From positions 806,001 to 870,000 of the forward strand of contig OY762936.1 of NCBI GenBank assembly GCA_963666935.1: 64,000 nucleotides of DNA. The letters are read 5' to 3'. The position numbers were made by a program, and so were the translations under genes. The notes below the pieces were generated by a model. It was not told where the DNA came from and searched no databases. It saw only the letters and a list, made by a program, of their open reading frames with translations. Below, in pieces: positions 1 to 9,965 of this stretch. The stretch comes from G963666935 sp963666935 (lineage in GTDB: Bacteria > Bacillota > Clostridia > Christensenellales > CAG-138). Position 1 is the first letter of the stretch. Each line of letters opens with the position of its first letter.

Positions 1-151
1 GCCGCATCTTTTATTTTTGACGGATTGAAGCCGTTTCCAATATTGTAAACAAACATCACAAATCTACACAATCCGCACAGAATGTGGTAAGATGATTTTA
101 GCTATACAAAATATGCTACAATTTGGCAAGAACTTACACTTGAGGTGACTT

Positions 152-3100
152 ATGCAGAGAAGGACCGCTCTGCTGCTGGCGGTAGTTCTGGTACTCAGCC
201 TAATTCCCATTTCCCATGCCGCAGCAGCAAACGACTACAGCTGGATCAAAGTAAAACTGACCACCAACAACGCTACTTCTCTGACCGTATATGCGTCGGG
301 CAGTTATTTCATCAAGGAAAACGGCGCGCAGTTTACGGGCGGAACCATCAGCGTACGGAGCAACGGCGACGGTACGCTGACTTTGTCGCACTCTTCTCTG
401 GGGGATGTGTATACCGGTAGCTCCCTGTCCATCATGCGGGCAGACGTGAGCCGTACGGCAGGTTACCTCAAACTCAACAGGTACTGTTATCTGGGCCATT
501 TTAACCTCAAGTACGTTTCCGGCTATATCCGGGTGGTCAACGAGGTTCCGCTGGCCCAGTATCTTTATGGCGTGGTGGGCCACGAGATGAGCAACACTTT
601 CCCGCTGGAAGCGCTCAAGGCGCAGGCTATCGCGGCGAAATGCTATGTGCTTTCTCAGATTGCCACAACCGGTGACTACTACATTGGCGATACTTCTGCG
701 GAACAGGTTTACAAAGGCTATAATTCCACCTATACCCAAGTAATTCAGGCGGTGGACAGCACCCTTTGCGAAGTGCTTACGGTGAACGGCAACTTGCTAC
801 GCACCTATTATGCTGCCTCCAACGGCGGCGAGACGATGCTGCCCACGCAGGCGTGGCCAAGCAAAAGCCTCAACAGCAACGGCTATGCCGTGAGTCTGGA
901 TGAGTTCGATCTGTCCAATGCCTACAGCAAGATGGAAATTATCCAGATTCCTGTGGGCACCAGCGGCTCCATCAACCCGGCGCTCATGAACATGCTTCTA
1001 TATAAGGCCTCGCAGGCCACCGGCATTACCATGACCCAGATCGACCAGATCTACTCAGTCAGCATGGACACGCCCAAATATGCGGGCCAGACCCGCAACC
1101 TGTCCCAGTGCAACATCTCCTATTTGACCAGCTGTTCTGGCAGCAATGCGCAGACCATCAACCTAACTTTCTATACGAGCGAGCTGGAGACTTGGGGCGT
1201 TGTAAACGACCTGACGTTGCGCATGTACTGGGGTGAGCAAACTTCTTCTGGATATTACAATATTTACCACGTGCGCTACGGCCATGGCGTAGGCTTAAGC
1301 CAGCGGGGTGCCCAAGCCCGTGCCAGCGCCGGACACTCTTATAGGGATATTTTAAGCTTCTATTATCCGGGCGCATCCGTTTCTACGATTTCGGTGAGCG
1401 CGCCGGAAAATCCGGTGAACAACAAGACAGCCCCCACGGGCAACTACGTTACGGCGCTGACGACCGGCAATGTGCGGATGCGCAGTGGCCCCGGCACAAG
1501 CCATGGTAGCATTACTACGGTGCCAAGGGGTTCTGCCATTTACGTATATTACAGCGAAAATGGTTGGGCCTATGCGGTCTATGACAAATACACGGGATAT
1601 GTTTCTGAAAAATACGTGAGTTATCCCAACGGTACGCCTGCGCCTACGGTGGAGCCCACCGCGACACCTGCGTCACAGGCGCCGGATGGGGTGATCGCCT
1701 TTGGAGAGGTCAATGGTTCCGGCGTGAATTTTCGCAGCGGGCCTTCCACCAGCTATACCAGCATTACAAGACTGGGAAAGGGCACGACGCTTGATATCTA
1801 TGACCAGATCAGCGGATGGTATTTGGCCAAAACCGCAAACGGGACCCAAGGGTACATGATTGCCACCTATGTAAGCATCACGGGATACCCCGCCGCCGCT
1901 TCGGACGCTGATGCGGAGCAGGAGGCTACGGCAACGCCTACCCCTGCTGTTTCCCCCACGGCATCGGTTCCCGCGGTTCTGTACTTCGGCAAATGCACGG
2001 CTACCGGCGTGAACTTCCGCACCGGCCCCGCCACCAGCTATACTAGCCTTGGCAAGCTGGACCGCAATGATGAGATCCGCATCTACGGCGTCAGCGGAAG
2101 CTGGTATTACGGCGAGGTAGAGGGCGTGGTGGGCTACGTCAGCGGCGGATATATTGTCATTACCGCCGCGGCTACCAACACACCGCCGGCCACCGCTACG
2201 GCGAGTCCTACGGCTACCGCTACTGCGGATCCCTATACCACGGTACAGACCGGCATCCTGAATGCCGGTAATGTAAAGCTGCGGATCGGGCCTGACACTT
2301 CCTATGCCCGGCTCAAGGCACTGGACAAGGATACGGGCGTATATATTCTGGGCTTCAGCGGAGACTGGTACTATGTGCTTACCGGCGGCCAGAAAGGGTA
2401 TGTTTTCGGCAAATACATCAGCATTACGGGAACCGCCCGCATTGATGCGAGCGGTAACCCACAAAGCACGGCATCACCTTCCTCCGGTTCCGCAGGGGCC
2501 GGGGTTACCACGGGCAGCGTGTATCTGCGCAAAGGCCCGGACAAGAGCTATGAAAGCATCAAAATACTGAGAAAGGGTACATCCCTGACGATATACAGCC
2601 TGACGGACGGTTGGTATAAGGTGAAGCTTTCCGACGGAACGGCCGGCTACGTAAGCTCCAAGTACGTGAACGTAACCCATGCTTATGTAGCGGCGGAGGG
2701 GACGTCGGGCGGAGAAGAGACAAAAACTTCCATCGGGATTGGCATTACCACCAACAGCGTGAACTTCCGGCAGGGCCCTTCCACTTCCGCAAAGAAGTTT
2801 TCCCTGCTTTCCAAGGGAGAAAGCGTTACGGTTTTTGCTCTTAAGGATGGCTGGTATGAGGTGGAGTACAAGGGCACCCGCGGGTACCTTTATGCCAAGT
2901 ACGTGGCCGTCACAAAAGTGGAGATCCCGGCTACCCAGACCAACACGGGTGGCGGTATTACCGCGGGCGACGGGCTTTCCTCCACCGTTACGGTGGCGTC
3001 GGGAACCGTGAACAGCAAGGTGAACTTCCGAAACGCCCCCAGCACCGTGACGGGTAATATCCTGGATACTTTGGCTAAGGGAACACCCCTTGAGATATTG

Positions 3101-3409
3101 GGTCAGTGCGGGGACTGGTACTACGTGTTAAAAAGCGGCACCGTGGGATTTGTAAGCAGTTCTTACGTGAATGTGACTAGCTCCGGCACCGTAGGGGTTC
3201 CTGCTGTGAACGCCACCATTAGGCCCCAGAGCTGCGTTACAAGCGCGGCGGTAAACATGCGCACTGGGGTGGGCACGAAAAACCCGGTGATCTCACTGCT
3301 CTCCAAAGGCACGTCCCTGACGGTGTACTATGTCAGGGACGGCTGGTGCTTTGTAAAGTGCGGTGGCGCTTACGGATATGTGATTGATACCTATGTGGCC
3401 GTAAGCTGA
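152..3409 (+). CDS. Secreted SpoIID/LytB-domain protein with eight SH3b repeats
   Basis: A 1085-residue exported protein. The first ~24 residues are a signal peptide (basic MQRR, hydrophobic core, AAAA end). Residues ~110-420 are a SpoIID/LytB domain: GVVGHEM near 139, a YAASNGGET segment, and GHGVGLSQRGAQ near 375. Eight bacterial SH3 repeats follow from ~427 to the C-terminus, each with a VNFR.GPSTSY-type core and a final GYV...YV strand, joined by Thr/Ala/Pro-rich linkers. SpoIID is a peptidoglycan lytic transglycosylase acting on denuded glycan strands; SH3b repeats bind cell wall. I infer a cell-wall remodelling enzyme not restricted to sporulation, since SpoIID proper lacks such a tail. 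The ATG follows TTGAGGTGAC at good spacing. It is monocistronic and ends at a terminator shared with the convergent deaminase gene. Confidence 0.9.
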   Translation: MQRRTALLLAVVLVLSLIPISHAAAANDYSWIKVKLTTNNATSLTVYASGSYFIKENGAQFTGGTISVRSNGDGTLTLSHSSLGDVYTGSSLSIMRADVSRTAGYLKLNRYCYLGHFNLKYVSGYIRVVNEVPLAQYLYGVVGHEMSNTFPLEALKAQAIAAKCYVLSQIATTGDYYIGDTSAEQVYKGYNSTYTQVIQAVDSTLCEVLTVNGNLLRTYYAASNGGETMLPTQAWPSKSLNSNGYAVSLDEFDLSNAYSKMEIIQIPVGTSGSINPALMNMLLYKASQATGITMTQIDQIYSVSMDTPKYAGQTRNLSQCNISYLTSCSGSNAQTINLTFYTSELETWGVVNDLTLRMYWGEQTSSGYYNIYHVRYGHGVGLSQRGAQARASAGHSYRDILSFYYPGASVSTISVSAPENPVNNKTAPTGNYVTALTTGNVRMRSGPGTSHGSITTVPRGSAIYVYYSENGWAYAVYDKYTGYVSEKYVSYPNGTPAPTVEPTATPASQAPDGVIAFGEVNGSGVNFRSGPSTSYTSITRLGKGTTLDIYDQISGWYLAKTANGTQGYMIATYVSITGYPAAASDADAEQEATATPTPAVSPTASVPAVLYFGKCTATGVNFRTGPATSYTSLGKLDRNDEIRIYGVSGSWYYGEVEGVVGYVSGGYIVITAAATNTPPATATASPTATATADPYTTVQTGILNAGNVKLRIGPDTSYARLKALDKDTGVYILGFSGDWYYVLTGGQKGYVFGKYISITGTARIDASGNPQSTASPSSGSAGAGVTTGSVYLRKGPDKSYESIKILRKGTSLTIYSLTDGWYKVKLSDGTAGYVSSKYVNVTHAYVAAEGTSGGEETKTSIGIGITTNSVNFRQGPSTSAKKFSLLSKGESVTVFALKDGWYEVEYKGTRGYLYAKYVAVTKVEIPATQTNTGGGITAGDGLSSTVTVASGTVNSKVNFRNAPSTVTGNILDTLAKGTPLEILGQCGDWYYVLKSGTVGFVSSSYVNVTSSGTVGVPAVNATIRPQSCVTSAAVNMRTGVGTKNPVISLLSKGTSLTVYYVRDGWCFVKCGGAYGYVIDTYVAVS

Positions 3410-3427
3410 AGAAATTTGCAAATAAAA

Positions 3428-3458
3428 AAAGCGGTGGAGCTTAGGCTCCGCCGCTTTT
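3428..3458. terminator. Bidirectional terminator between SpoIID-like gene and dCMP deaminase gene
   Basis: A 10-bp stem (GCGGTGGAGC with one G-T pair) and 4-base loop, with A-run before and T-run after, sits between the convergent genes and can end both transcripts. Confidence 0.8.
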
Positions 3459-3467
3459 GTTTCATGC

Positions 3468-3938
3468 TTATTCGTATTTTAGAAGCTCTACGCCAGCCTC
3501 TTTGAAAATTTCCAGCGCAAAGTCATCTGGATATCCTTCCCCATAGATGACCTTTCCAATTCCGGAGTTGACGATCATCTTGGCGCAGATGACACAGGGC
3601 TGGTGGGTGCAGTAGAGTGTGGCGCCCTCAATGGAAAGGCCCAGCTTCGCCGCCTGAATGATGGCATTTTGCTCTGCGTGGATGGCGTAACACAGCTCGT
3701 GCTTTGTGCCTGAGGGAATTCCCATTCGCCTGCGCATGCACACTCCCTTTTCGGTGCAGCTTTTGATTCCTGCCGGCGCGCCGTTATAGCCAGTGGTGAG
3801 AATACGCTTGTTCCGCACGATGACCGCGCCGATTTTGCGGTTATTCTGATAACAGCTGGACCAGGAGCCGATGGTATTGGCAAGCTGCATGAATCTATCG
3901 TCCCATTTTGTCCACTTTTCCATGATGCAAACCTCCAA
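3468..3938 (-). CDS. dCMP deaminase (ComEB family)
   Basis: A 156-residue cytidine/deoxycytidylate deaminase-fold protein. The zinc site is clear: HAEQNAI supplies the His and catalytic Glu, and PCVICAK the two Cys ligands; an extra Cys-rich CTEKGVCMRR loop is typical of dCMP deaminases. It converts dCMP to dUMP, feeding thymidylate synthesis. Two starts are possible (MEVCIMEKW or MEKWTKW five codons later); GGAGG lies just before the first and the internal Met is the family-like start, so the N-terminus is uncertain by five residues. It is transcribed alone, towards the SpoIID-like gene. Confidence 0.9.
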   Translation of the reverse strand: MEVCIMEKWTKWDDRFMQLANTIGSWSSCYQNNRKIGAVIVRNKRILTTGYNGAPAGIKSCTEKGVCMRRRMGIPSGTKHELCYAIHAEQNAIIQAAKLGLSIEGATLYCTHQPCVICAKMIVNSGIGKVIYGEGYPDDFALEIFKEAGVELLKYE

Positions 3939-4025
3939 AAAAACAAGAATCGTATAAAGTATAACATGGATGGTTAAATTATGGCAGGGAAAATAAGGAG
4001 TAAATGTGAAAATGTATAATTGCTC

Positions 4026-4054
4026 TTGAAATCTGAAAATTGATGCGCTATAGT
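4026..4054 (+). promoter_or_regulatory. Sigma-A promoter of groESL
   Basis: TTGAAA and TATAGT separated by exactly 17 bases, directly upstream of the CIRCE operator, so HrcA binding would overlap the transcription start region. Confidence 0.8.
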
Positions 4055-4064
4055 ATCATCGTTG

Positions 4065-4091
4065 TTAGCACTCAGCGAATCCGAGTGCTAA
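4065..4091 (+). promoter_or_regulatory. CIRCE operator (HrcA binding site)
   Basis: Perfect TTAGCACTC, 9-base spacer, GAGTGCTAA. This is the canonical operator of the heat-shock repressor HrcA and lies between the promoter and groES, so groESL is predicted to be HrcA-repressed and heat-inducible. No hrcA gene is in the window. Confidence 0.97.
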
Positions 4092-4135
4092 CACATCCAA
4101 AAAGAAGATTAAATTATCAATAGGAGGCAGTAATA

Positions 4136-4419
4136 ATGAAACTCAAACCTTTACTGGACAGAGTCGTGCTCAAAGCAACGGAAGCGGAAGAAACCACAAA
4201 GAGCGGCATCATATTGACAGGCAGTGCCAAGGAAAAGCCCGTCATTTCGGAAGTGGTTGCGGTTGCCCCGGCGGGATGGTTGACGGCAAGGAAGTCGCCA
4301 TGTACGTGAAGGCGGGCGACCAAGTGGTGCTGTCCAAGTATGCAGGCACGGAAATCAAGCTGGACGGCGAAGAGTATACCATTGTGCGTCAGAGCGACAT
4401 TCTGGCGATTGTTGAATAA
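4136..4419 (+). pseudogene. groES: groES (GroES co-chaperonin) with a one-base frameshift
   Basis: Translation begins MKLKPLLDRVVLK, the normal GroES start, but stops at a TGA at 4307 after 57 codons. The continuation (VDGKEVAMYVKAGD ... DILAIVE, stop at 4417) lies in another frame. One missing base within about 4268-4278, in the stretch that normally encodes the mobile-loop-flanking GPGG segment, explains the break; with it restored the protein would be 94 residues, the usual length. GroES caps the GroEL cage and is normally indispensable. A GGAGG is well placed before the ATG, and groEL follows 28 bases after the end. Because both halves are otherwise well conserved, a sequencing or assembly error is more likely than a dead gene, but the sequence as given is broken. 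Confidence 0.85.
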
Positions 4420-4447
4420 TCTAACATAAATTCAGGAGGAAATGAAC

Positions 4448-6094
<1,647 letters not shown>

Positions 6095-6128
6095 TCCGCT
6101 GAAAACCGCACTGTCAATCGAATTGAAC

Positions 6129-6163
6129 AGCAGCCGGAAGGTCTATGCCTTCCGGCTGCTTTC
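6129..6163 (+). terminator. groESL terminator
   Basis: A perfect 13-bp stem (AGCAGCCGGAAGG and its complement) with a 6-base loop followed by TTTCGCTT. It separates groESL from the S10 operon. Confidence 0.85.
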
Positions 6164-6518
6164 GCTTCAAAAGATATTTGAGAAAACAAAAAAATGGGCG
6201 AAAAAAGGATGAAAAACGCAAAAGAAACACTCGGAAGCGTTGACTTTAAAAAAAGACAGACAATTTTTTTAAAAAACCTTGCATTCATGGAATCTTTCGT
6301 GTAATATATGTACGTTGCGCGCCTGCGCCTGTGTGTTGGCGTGCATAAAATCACCAGCGTTATACCTGAGCGAGAGGTTGCCGGTTGTTGCCATCCGGGT
6401 AATTTTCGCCGGGCGCCCACGTCACGGGCAACGGGCAAAACATGCCCGGGTGAAACATTTTAGAAATGAAACACTCGGAAGCGTGTACCGCCTGAGACAA
6501 AAAGGAGGATAAAATAAT
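6164..6518 (+). other. S10 operon leader region with a 17-base direct repeat
   Basis: No gene is supported here. It holds the promoter at 6279-6307, a GC-rich hairpin (CGGGCA/TGCCCG) at 6432-6448, and a 17-base exact direct repeat (GAAACACTCGGAAGCGT) at 6224-6240, upstream of the promoter, and 6468-6484, just before the rpsJ ribosome binding site. S10 leaders in some bacteria are targets of ribosomal protein L4 autoregulation; whether this one is cannot be said from sequence alone. Confidence 0.5.
6279..6307 (+). promoter_or_regulatory. Promoter of the S10 ribosomal operon
   Basis: TTGCAT, 17-base spacer, TAATAT. It predicts a transcript starting near 6314 with about 205 bases of leader before rpsJ. 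Confidence 0.75.
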
Positions 6519-6827
6519 ATGGCAAATCAGAAGATCCGTATCAAGTTAAAGGCCTATGAGCACAATCTGATCGACCAAAGCGCCGAGAAGATCGTGGAAA
6601 CGGCCAAGAGGACCGGCGCGCGTGTTTCCGGCCCCATCCCCCTGCCCACGGAGAAGGAAATTGTTACCATTCTTCGTTCGCCCCACAAATATAAAGACAG
6701 TCGCGAGCAGTTCGAGATGAGAACCCACAAGCGCCTGATCGACATTCTGCAGCCTTCCTCCAAGACGGTGGATGCGCTGATGAAGCTCGATCTTCCCGCT
6801 GGTGTGGACATCGAGATCAAGCTTTAA
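6519..6827 (+). CDS. rpsJ: 30S ribosomal protein S10 (NusE)
   Basis: A 102-residue S10 with the family's IRIKLKAYEHNLIDQSA start and the PLPTEKEIVTILRSPH segment. It sits in the 30S head and doubles as NusE in transcription antitermination. First gene of the S10 operon, with AAGGAGGATAAAATAAT before the ATG; rplC follows after 19 bases. Confidence 0.98.
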   Translation: MANQKIRIKLKAYEHNLIDQSAEKIVETAKRTGARVSGPIPLPTEKEIVTILRSPHKYKDSREQFEMRTHKRLIDILQPSSKTVDALMKLDLPAGVDIEIKL

Positions 6828-6846
6828 GCCACGGAGGTGTAATGAT

Positions 6847-7473
6847 ATGAAAAAAGCTATTTTAGGCACCAAGGTCGGCATGACCCAGATGTTTAGGGAA
6901 GATGGAACCATGATTCCCGTAACTGTCGTGCTCGCAGGTCCCTGCCCCGTCGTTCAGAAGAAGAGCGCGGAGCATGACGGCTATGAGGCGATTCAAGTTG
7001 CGTTTAAGCCCATCCGCGAGAAGCTCTGCACCAAACCCATTTTGGGCCACCTTAAGAAGGCGGGCATTGCGGCCCACCGTTACACCCGCGAGTTCAAGTT
7101 TGATGATACCGCAACCTACGAGGTTGGGCAGGTCATTAAGGCTGATATCTTCGCGGTTGGCGACAAGGTGGATGTGGCAGGCATCAGCAAAGGCAAGGGC
7201 TTTGAAGGCAACATCAAGCGCTGGAATCAGGCCCGGGGTCGCAAGACCCACGGTTCTCATTCCTACCGTGTTCCCGGTTCCATGGGTGCATGCACGTATC
7301 CCGGCGAGGTCTTCAAGACCAAGCGTCTGCCCGGTCACATGGGCCATGAGCGCATTACCGTGCAGAACCTCGAGGTGGTGCGCGTGGATGCGGAGCGTAA
7401 CCTACTGCTGGTCAAGGGCGCGATTCCCGGCGCCAACGGCGGCCTGGTCATCGTTCACGAGACCGTGAAGTAA
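6847..7473 (+). CDS. rplC: 50S ribosomal protein L3
   Basis: A 208-residue L3 beginning MKKAILGTKVGMTQMF. The GSHSYRVPGSMGACTYPG segment near residue 140 contains the long loop that reaches the peptidyl-transferase centre. The ATG at 6847 fits GGAGGTGTAATGAT; an in-frame ATG 45 bases upstream would extend into rpsJ and is rejected. Second gene of the S10 operon; rplD follows after 14 bases. Confidence 0.98.
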   Translation: MKKAILGTKVGMTQMFREDGTMIPVTVVLAGPCPVVQKKSAEHDGYEAIQVAFKPIREKLCTKPILGHLKKAGIAAHRYTREFKFDDTATYEVGQVIKADIFAVGDKVDVAGISKGKGFEGNIKRWNQARGRKTHGSHSYRVPGSMGACTYPGEVFKTKRLPGHMGHERITVQNLEVVRVDAERNLLLVKGAIPGANGGLVIVHETVK

Positions 7474-7487
7474 AGGAGGAAGCAAGA

Positions 7488-8108
7488 ATGCCAAGTGTTG
7501 CATTGTACAATATTGCCGGAAAAGAGATCGGCAAGCTGGAGCTTAGCGACGGAATCTTCGGACAAGAAGTGAACAAAGCGGTTCTTCACACCGTAGTGAG
7601 GGCTTATCTGGCCAACCAGCGTCAGGGCACCCAGAGCACGCTGACCCGTGCGGAAGTTTCCGGCGGTGGAATCAAGCCTTGGAAGCAGAAGGGCAGCGGC
7701 CGCGCACGTCAGGGCTCGACCCGCTCTCCCCAGTGGAGACACGGCGGCGTCGTGTTTGCACCCAAGCCCCGAGACTACCGGCTGGACGTCAATAAGAAGG
7801 TACGGCGAATTGCCATGAAGAGCGCACTTTCCAGTAAGGTGCAGGACGGCGCAATCCTCGTGTTTGACACGCTGGATATTGCGGCTCCCAAGACCAAGGA
7901 AATGATCAAAGTGCTCGACGCGGTCAACGCGAAGAAAGCCTTGATCGTCCTCCCTGAAAAGGATGAAATCGTTGAGCGCGCTGCTGGCAACATCCCCAAT
8001 GTGAAAACCACGCTGGTCAGCACGCTTAGCGTGTATGAGATTCTCAAGTACGACATGCTGATCCTTACCAAGGACGCGGTCGCCAAGATTGAGGAGGTGT
8101 ATGTTTAA
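7488..8108 (+). CDS. rplD: 50S ribosomal protein L4
   Basis: A 206-residue L4. The extended loop (GGGIKPWKQKGSGRARQGS at ~62-80) lines the exit tunnel where macrolides bind. In E. coli L4 represses its own operon; no matching leader element is recognised here. AAAGGAGGAAGCAAGA precedes the ATG. Its TAA overlaps the rplW start (TAATG), implying coupled translation. Confidence 0.98.
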   Translation: MPSVALYNIAGKEIGKLELSDGIFGQEVNKAVLHTVVRAYLANQRQGTQSTLTRAEVSGGGIKPWKQKGSGRARQGSTRSPQWRHGGVVFAPKPRDYRLDVNKKVRRIAMKSALSSKVQDGAILVFDTLDIAAPKTKEMIKVLDAVNAKKALIVLPEKDEIVERAAGNIPNVKTTLVSTLSVYEILKYDMLILTKDAVAKIEEVYV

Positions 8109-8404
8109 TGAAAGACCCCCGCGATATTATCATTAAGCCTGTACTCACCGAAAAAAGCTACGACCACATGGCCGACAAGCAGTATGCCTTCATCGTAGAC
8201 AAGAGGGCCAACAAGACGGAAATTCGGCAGGCCATTGAAGCGATTTTCGGCGTTAAGGTAGACAGCGTTAACACCATTAACGTGCTGGGCAAGATGAAGA
8301 GGCAGGGCAATACCCAGGGCCGCCGCCCCTCCGTCAAGAAAGCCTACGTGAAGCTCAAGAAGGACTCCAAGGGCATTGAGTTCTTCGACAGCATTGCGCA
8401 GTAA
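8108..8404 (+). CDS. rplW: 50S ribosomal protein L23
   Basis: A 98-residue L23 with IIIKPVLTEKSY near the N-terminus. It sits at the tunnel exit and docks trigger factor and SRP. The start codon overlaps the rplD stop by one base and GGAGGTGTATGT within the rplD end provides the ribosome binding site. Confidence 0.98.
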   Translation: MKDPRDIIIKPVLTEKSYDHMADKQYAFIVDKRANKTEIRQAIEAIFGVKVDSVNTINVLGKMKRQGNTQGRRPSVKKAYVKLKKDSKGIEFFDSIAQ

Positions 8405-8415
8405 GGAGGAACACA

Positions 8416-9249
8416 ATGGCTATAAGAAAGATTAAACCCACCACTCCCGGCCAGCGCGGCATGACGGTTTCCGCCTATGAGGAAATCACTTGCACCACGC
8501 CGGAAAGGTCCTTACTTGAAGACCTCAAGTCCAGCGGCGGACGCAACAACCGCGGCCGTATTACAGTAAGGCATCGCGGCGGCGGCGCAAAGCGCAAGTA
8601 TCGCATCATCGATTTTAAACGCAACAAGGATGGCGTGCCCGCCAAAGTTGCCACCATTGAATATGACCCCAACCGCAGCGCCAACATCGCGCTTCTGCAC
8701 TACGTGGACGGCGAAAAGCGCTACATCATAGCGCCTCTGGGGCTTACCGTGGGCGATACTCTGGTTTCTGGCGAAGGCGCCGACATCAAAGTGGGCAACG
8801 CCCTTCAGATTAAGAACATCCCCGTGGGAACCATGATCCACTGCATCGAGCTCAAGCCTGGAAAGGGCGCCCAGCTGGTGCGTGCCGCCGGCAATGCCGC
8901 GCAGCTCATGGCCAAGGAAGGCAAGTACGCGCAGGTGCGTTTGCCCAGCGGCGAGGTTCGTCGGATTCCTATGGACGCCAAGGCAACCATCGGCCAGGTG
9001 GGCAACGTGGACTTTGCCAACATCATGTTGGGCAAGGCGGGCCGCACTCGGCATATGGGTTTCCGCCCCACGGTTCGCGGTTCGGTCATGAACCCCTGCG
9101 ACCATCCCCACGGCGGCGGCGAAGGAAAGAGCCCCGTCGGCCGGCCCGGTCCTGTAACTCCTTGGGGCAAACCCGCTCTGGGATACAAGACTCGGAAGAC
9201 CAAGAATGTAAACGATAAGTTTATTGTACGCCGTAGAGACGGCAAGTAA
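8416..9249 (+). CDS. rplB: 50S ribosomal protein L2
   Basis: A 277-residue L2, usual length. The conserved NPCDHPHGGGEGK (His essential for peptidyl transfer) is at ~225-237, followed by GRPGPVTPWGKPALG. The start MAIRKIKPTTPGQRG is canonical and preceded by AAGGAGGAACACA. Confidence 0.98.
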   Translation: MAIRKIKPTTPGQRGMTVSAYEEITCTTPERSLLEDLKSSGGRNNRGRITVRHRGGGAKRKYRIIDFKRNKDGVPAKVATIEYDPNRSANIALLHYVDGEKRYIIAPLGLTVGDTLVSGEGADIKVGNALQIKNIPVGTMIHCIELKPGKGAQLVRAAGNAAQLMAKEGKYAQVRLPSGEVRRIPMDAKATIGQVGNVDFANIMLGKAGRTRHMGFRPTVRGSVMNPCDHPHGGGEGKSPVGRPGPVTPWGKPALGYKTRKTKNVNDKFIVRRRDGK

Positions 9250-9266
9250 CGGGAAAGGAGATAACC

Positions 9267-9548
9267 ATGAGCAGGTCAATAAAGAAAGGCCCGTTTATCG
9301 AAGAGCGTCTAATCGGGCGTATTGTGAAAATGAACGAGACCGGTAAAAAAGCAGTTGTCAAGACATGGTCCCGCGCATCCACCATCTTCCCCGACATGGT
9401 AGGGCATACCATTGCTGTACACGATGGCAGGAAGCACGTTCCGGTATATGTAACCGAGGAAATGGTGGGGCATAAGCTGGGTGAGTTCGCGCCTACCCGT
9501 ACATTCCGCGGCCACAGGGGATCTGAAAGATCCTCAGGCGGCAAATAA
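9267..9548 (+). CDS. rpsS: 30S ribosomal protein S19
   Basis: A 93-residue S19 with MSRSIKKGPFIEERL start, WSRASTIFPDMVGHTIAVH and GHKLGEFAPTRTFRGH. It lies in the 30S head near the A site and partners S13. AAAGGAGATAACC precedes the ATG; rplV follows in the same operon. Confidence 0.98.
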   Translation: MSRSIKKGPFIEERLIGRIVKMNETGKKAVVKTWSRASTIFPDMVGHTIAVHDGRKHVPVYVTEEMVGHKLGEFAPTRTFRGHRGSERSSGGK

Positions 9549-9567
9549 GTAAGGAGGAAGCGAGAAT

Positions 9568-9954
9568 ATGGCAACCAGAGTAAGAGAAAAGAGTGCGGCG
9601 CGCCGCGCGAATGCCGATAAGAGGCCTCACGCGATCGCCCGCTATATAAGAATTTCGTCCCGCAAGGTTAAAGCCGTCATCGACCTGATTCGCGGCAAGA
9701 GCGTAGCAGAGGCGAAGGGCATCTTGATGTTCACACCCAAGGCGGCATCCGAGCCCGTGCTCAAGCTGCTCAATTCCGCGGTGGCGAATGCGGAAAACAA
9801 CTTGGGCCTTTCCGCCGATAGCCTGTATGTGGCGGAAGTCTTCGCAAACCAGGGCCCCACGCTTAAGCGCTTCCGGCCCCGAGCACAGGGCAGGGCGATG
9901 CACATTCGCAAGCGTTCGAGCCACATTACTATCATCCTGGATCAGGCGAAGTGA
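9568..9954 (+). CDS. rplV: 50S ribosomal protein L22
   Basis: A 128-residue L22, with a short N-terminal extension before the conserved ARYIRISSRKVKAVIDLIRGK. The tunnel-constricting hairpin region (PRAQGRAMHIRKRSSHIT) is near the C-terminus. AGGAGGAAGCGAGAAT precedes the ATG; rpsC follows after 11 bases. Confidence 0.97.
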   Translation: MATRVREKSAARRANADKRPHAIARYIRISSRKVKAVIDLIRGKSVAEAKGILMFTPKAASEPVLKLLNSAVANAENNLGLSADSLYVAEVFANQGPTLKRFRPRAQGRAMHIRKRSSHITIILDQAK

Positions 9955-9965
9955 GGAGGTAAAGT

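Noticed and set aside
4265..4285. Programmed frameshift in groES
   Set aside because: No slippery heptamer, stop-codon arrangement or stimulatory hairpin; GroES is not known to use one.
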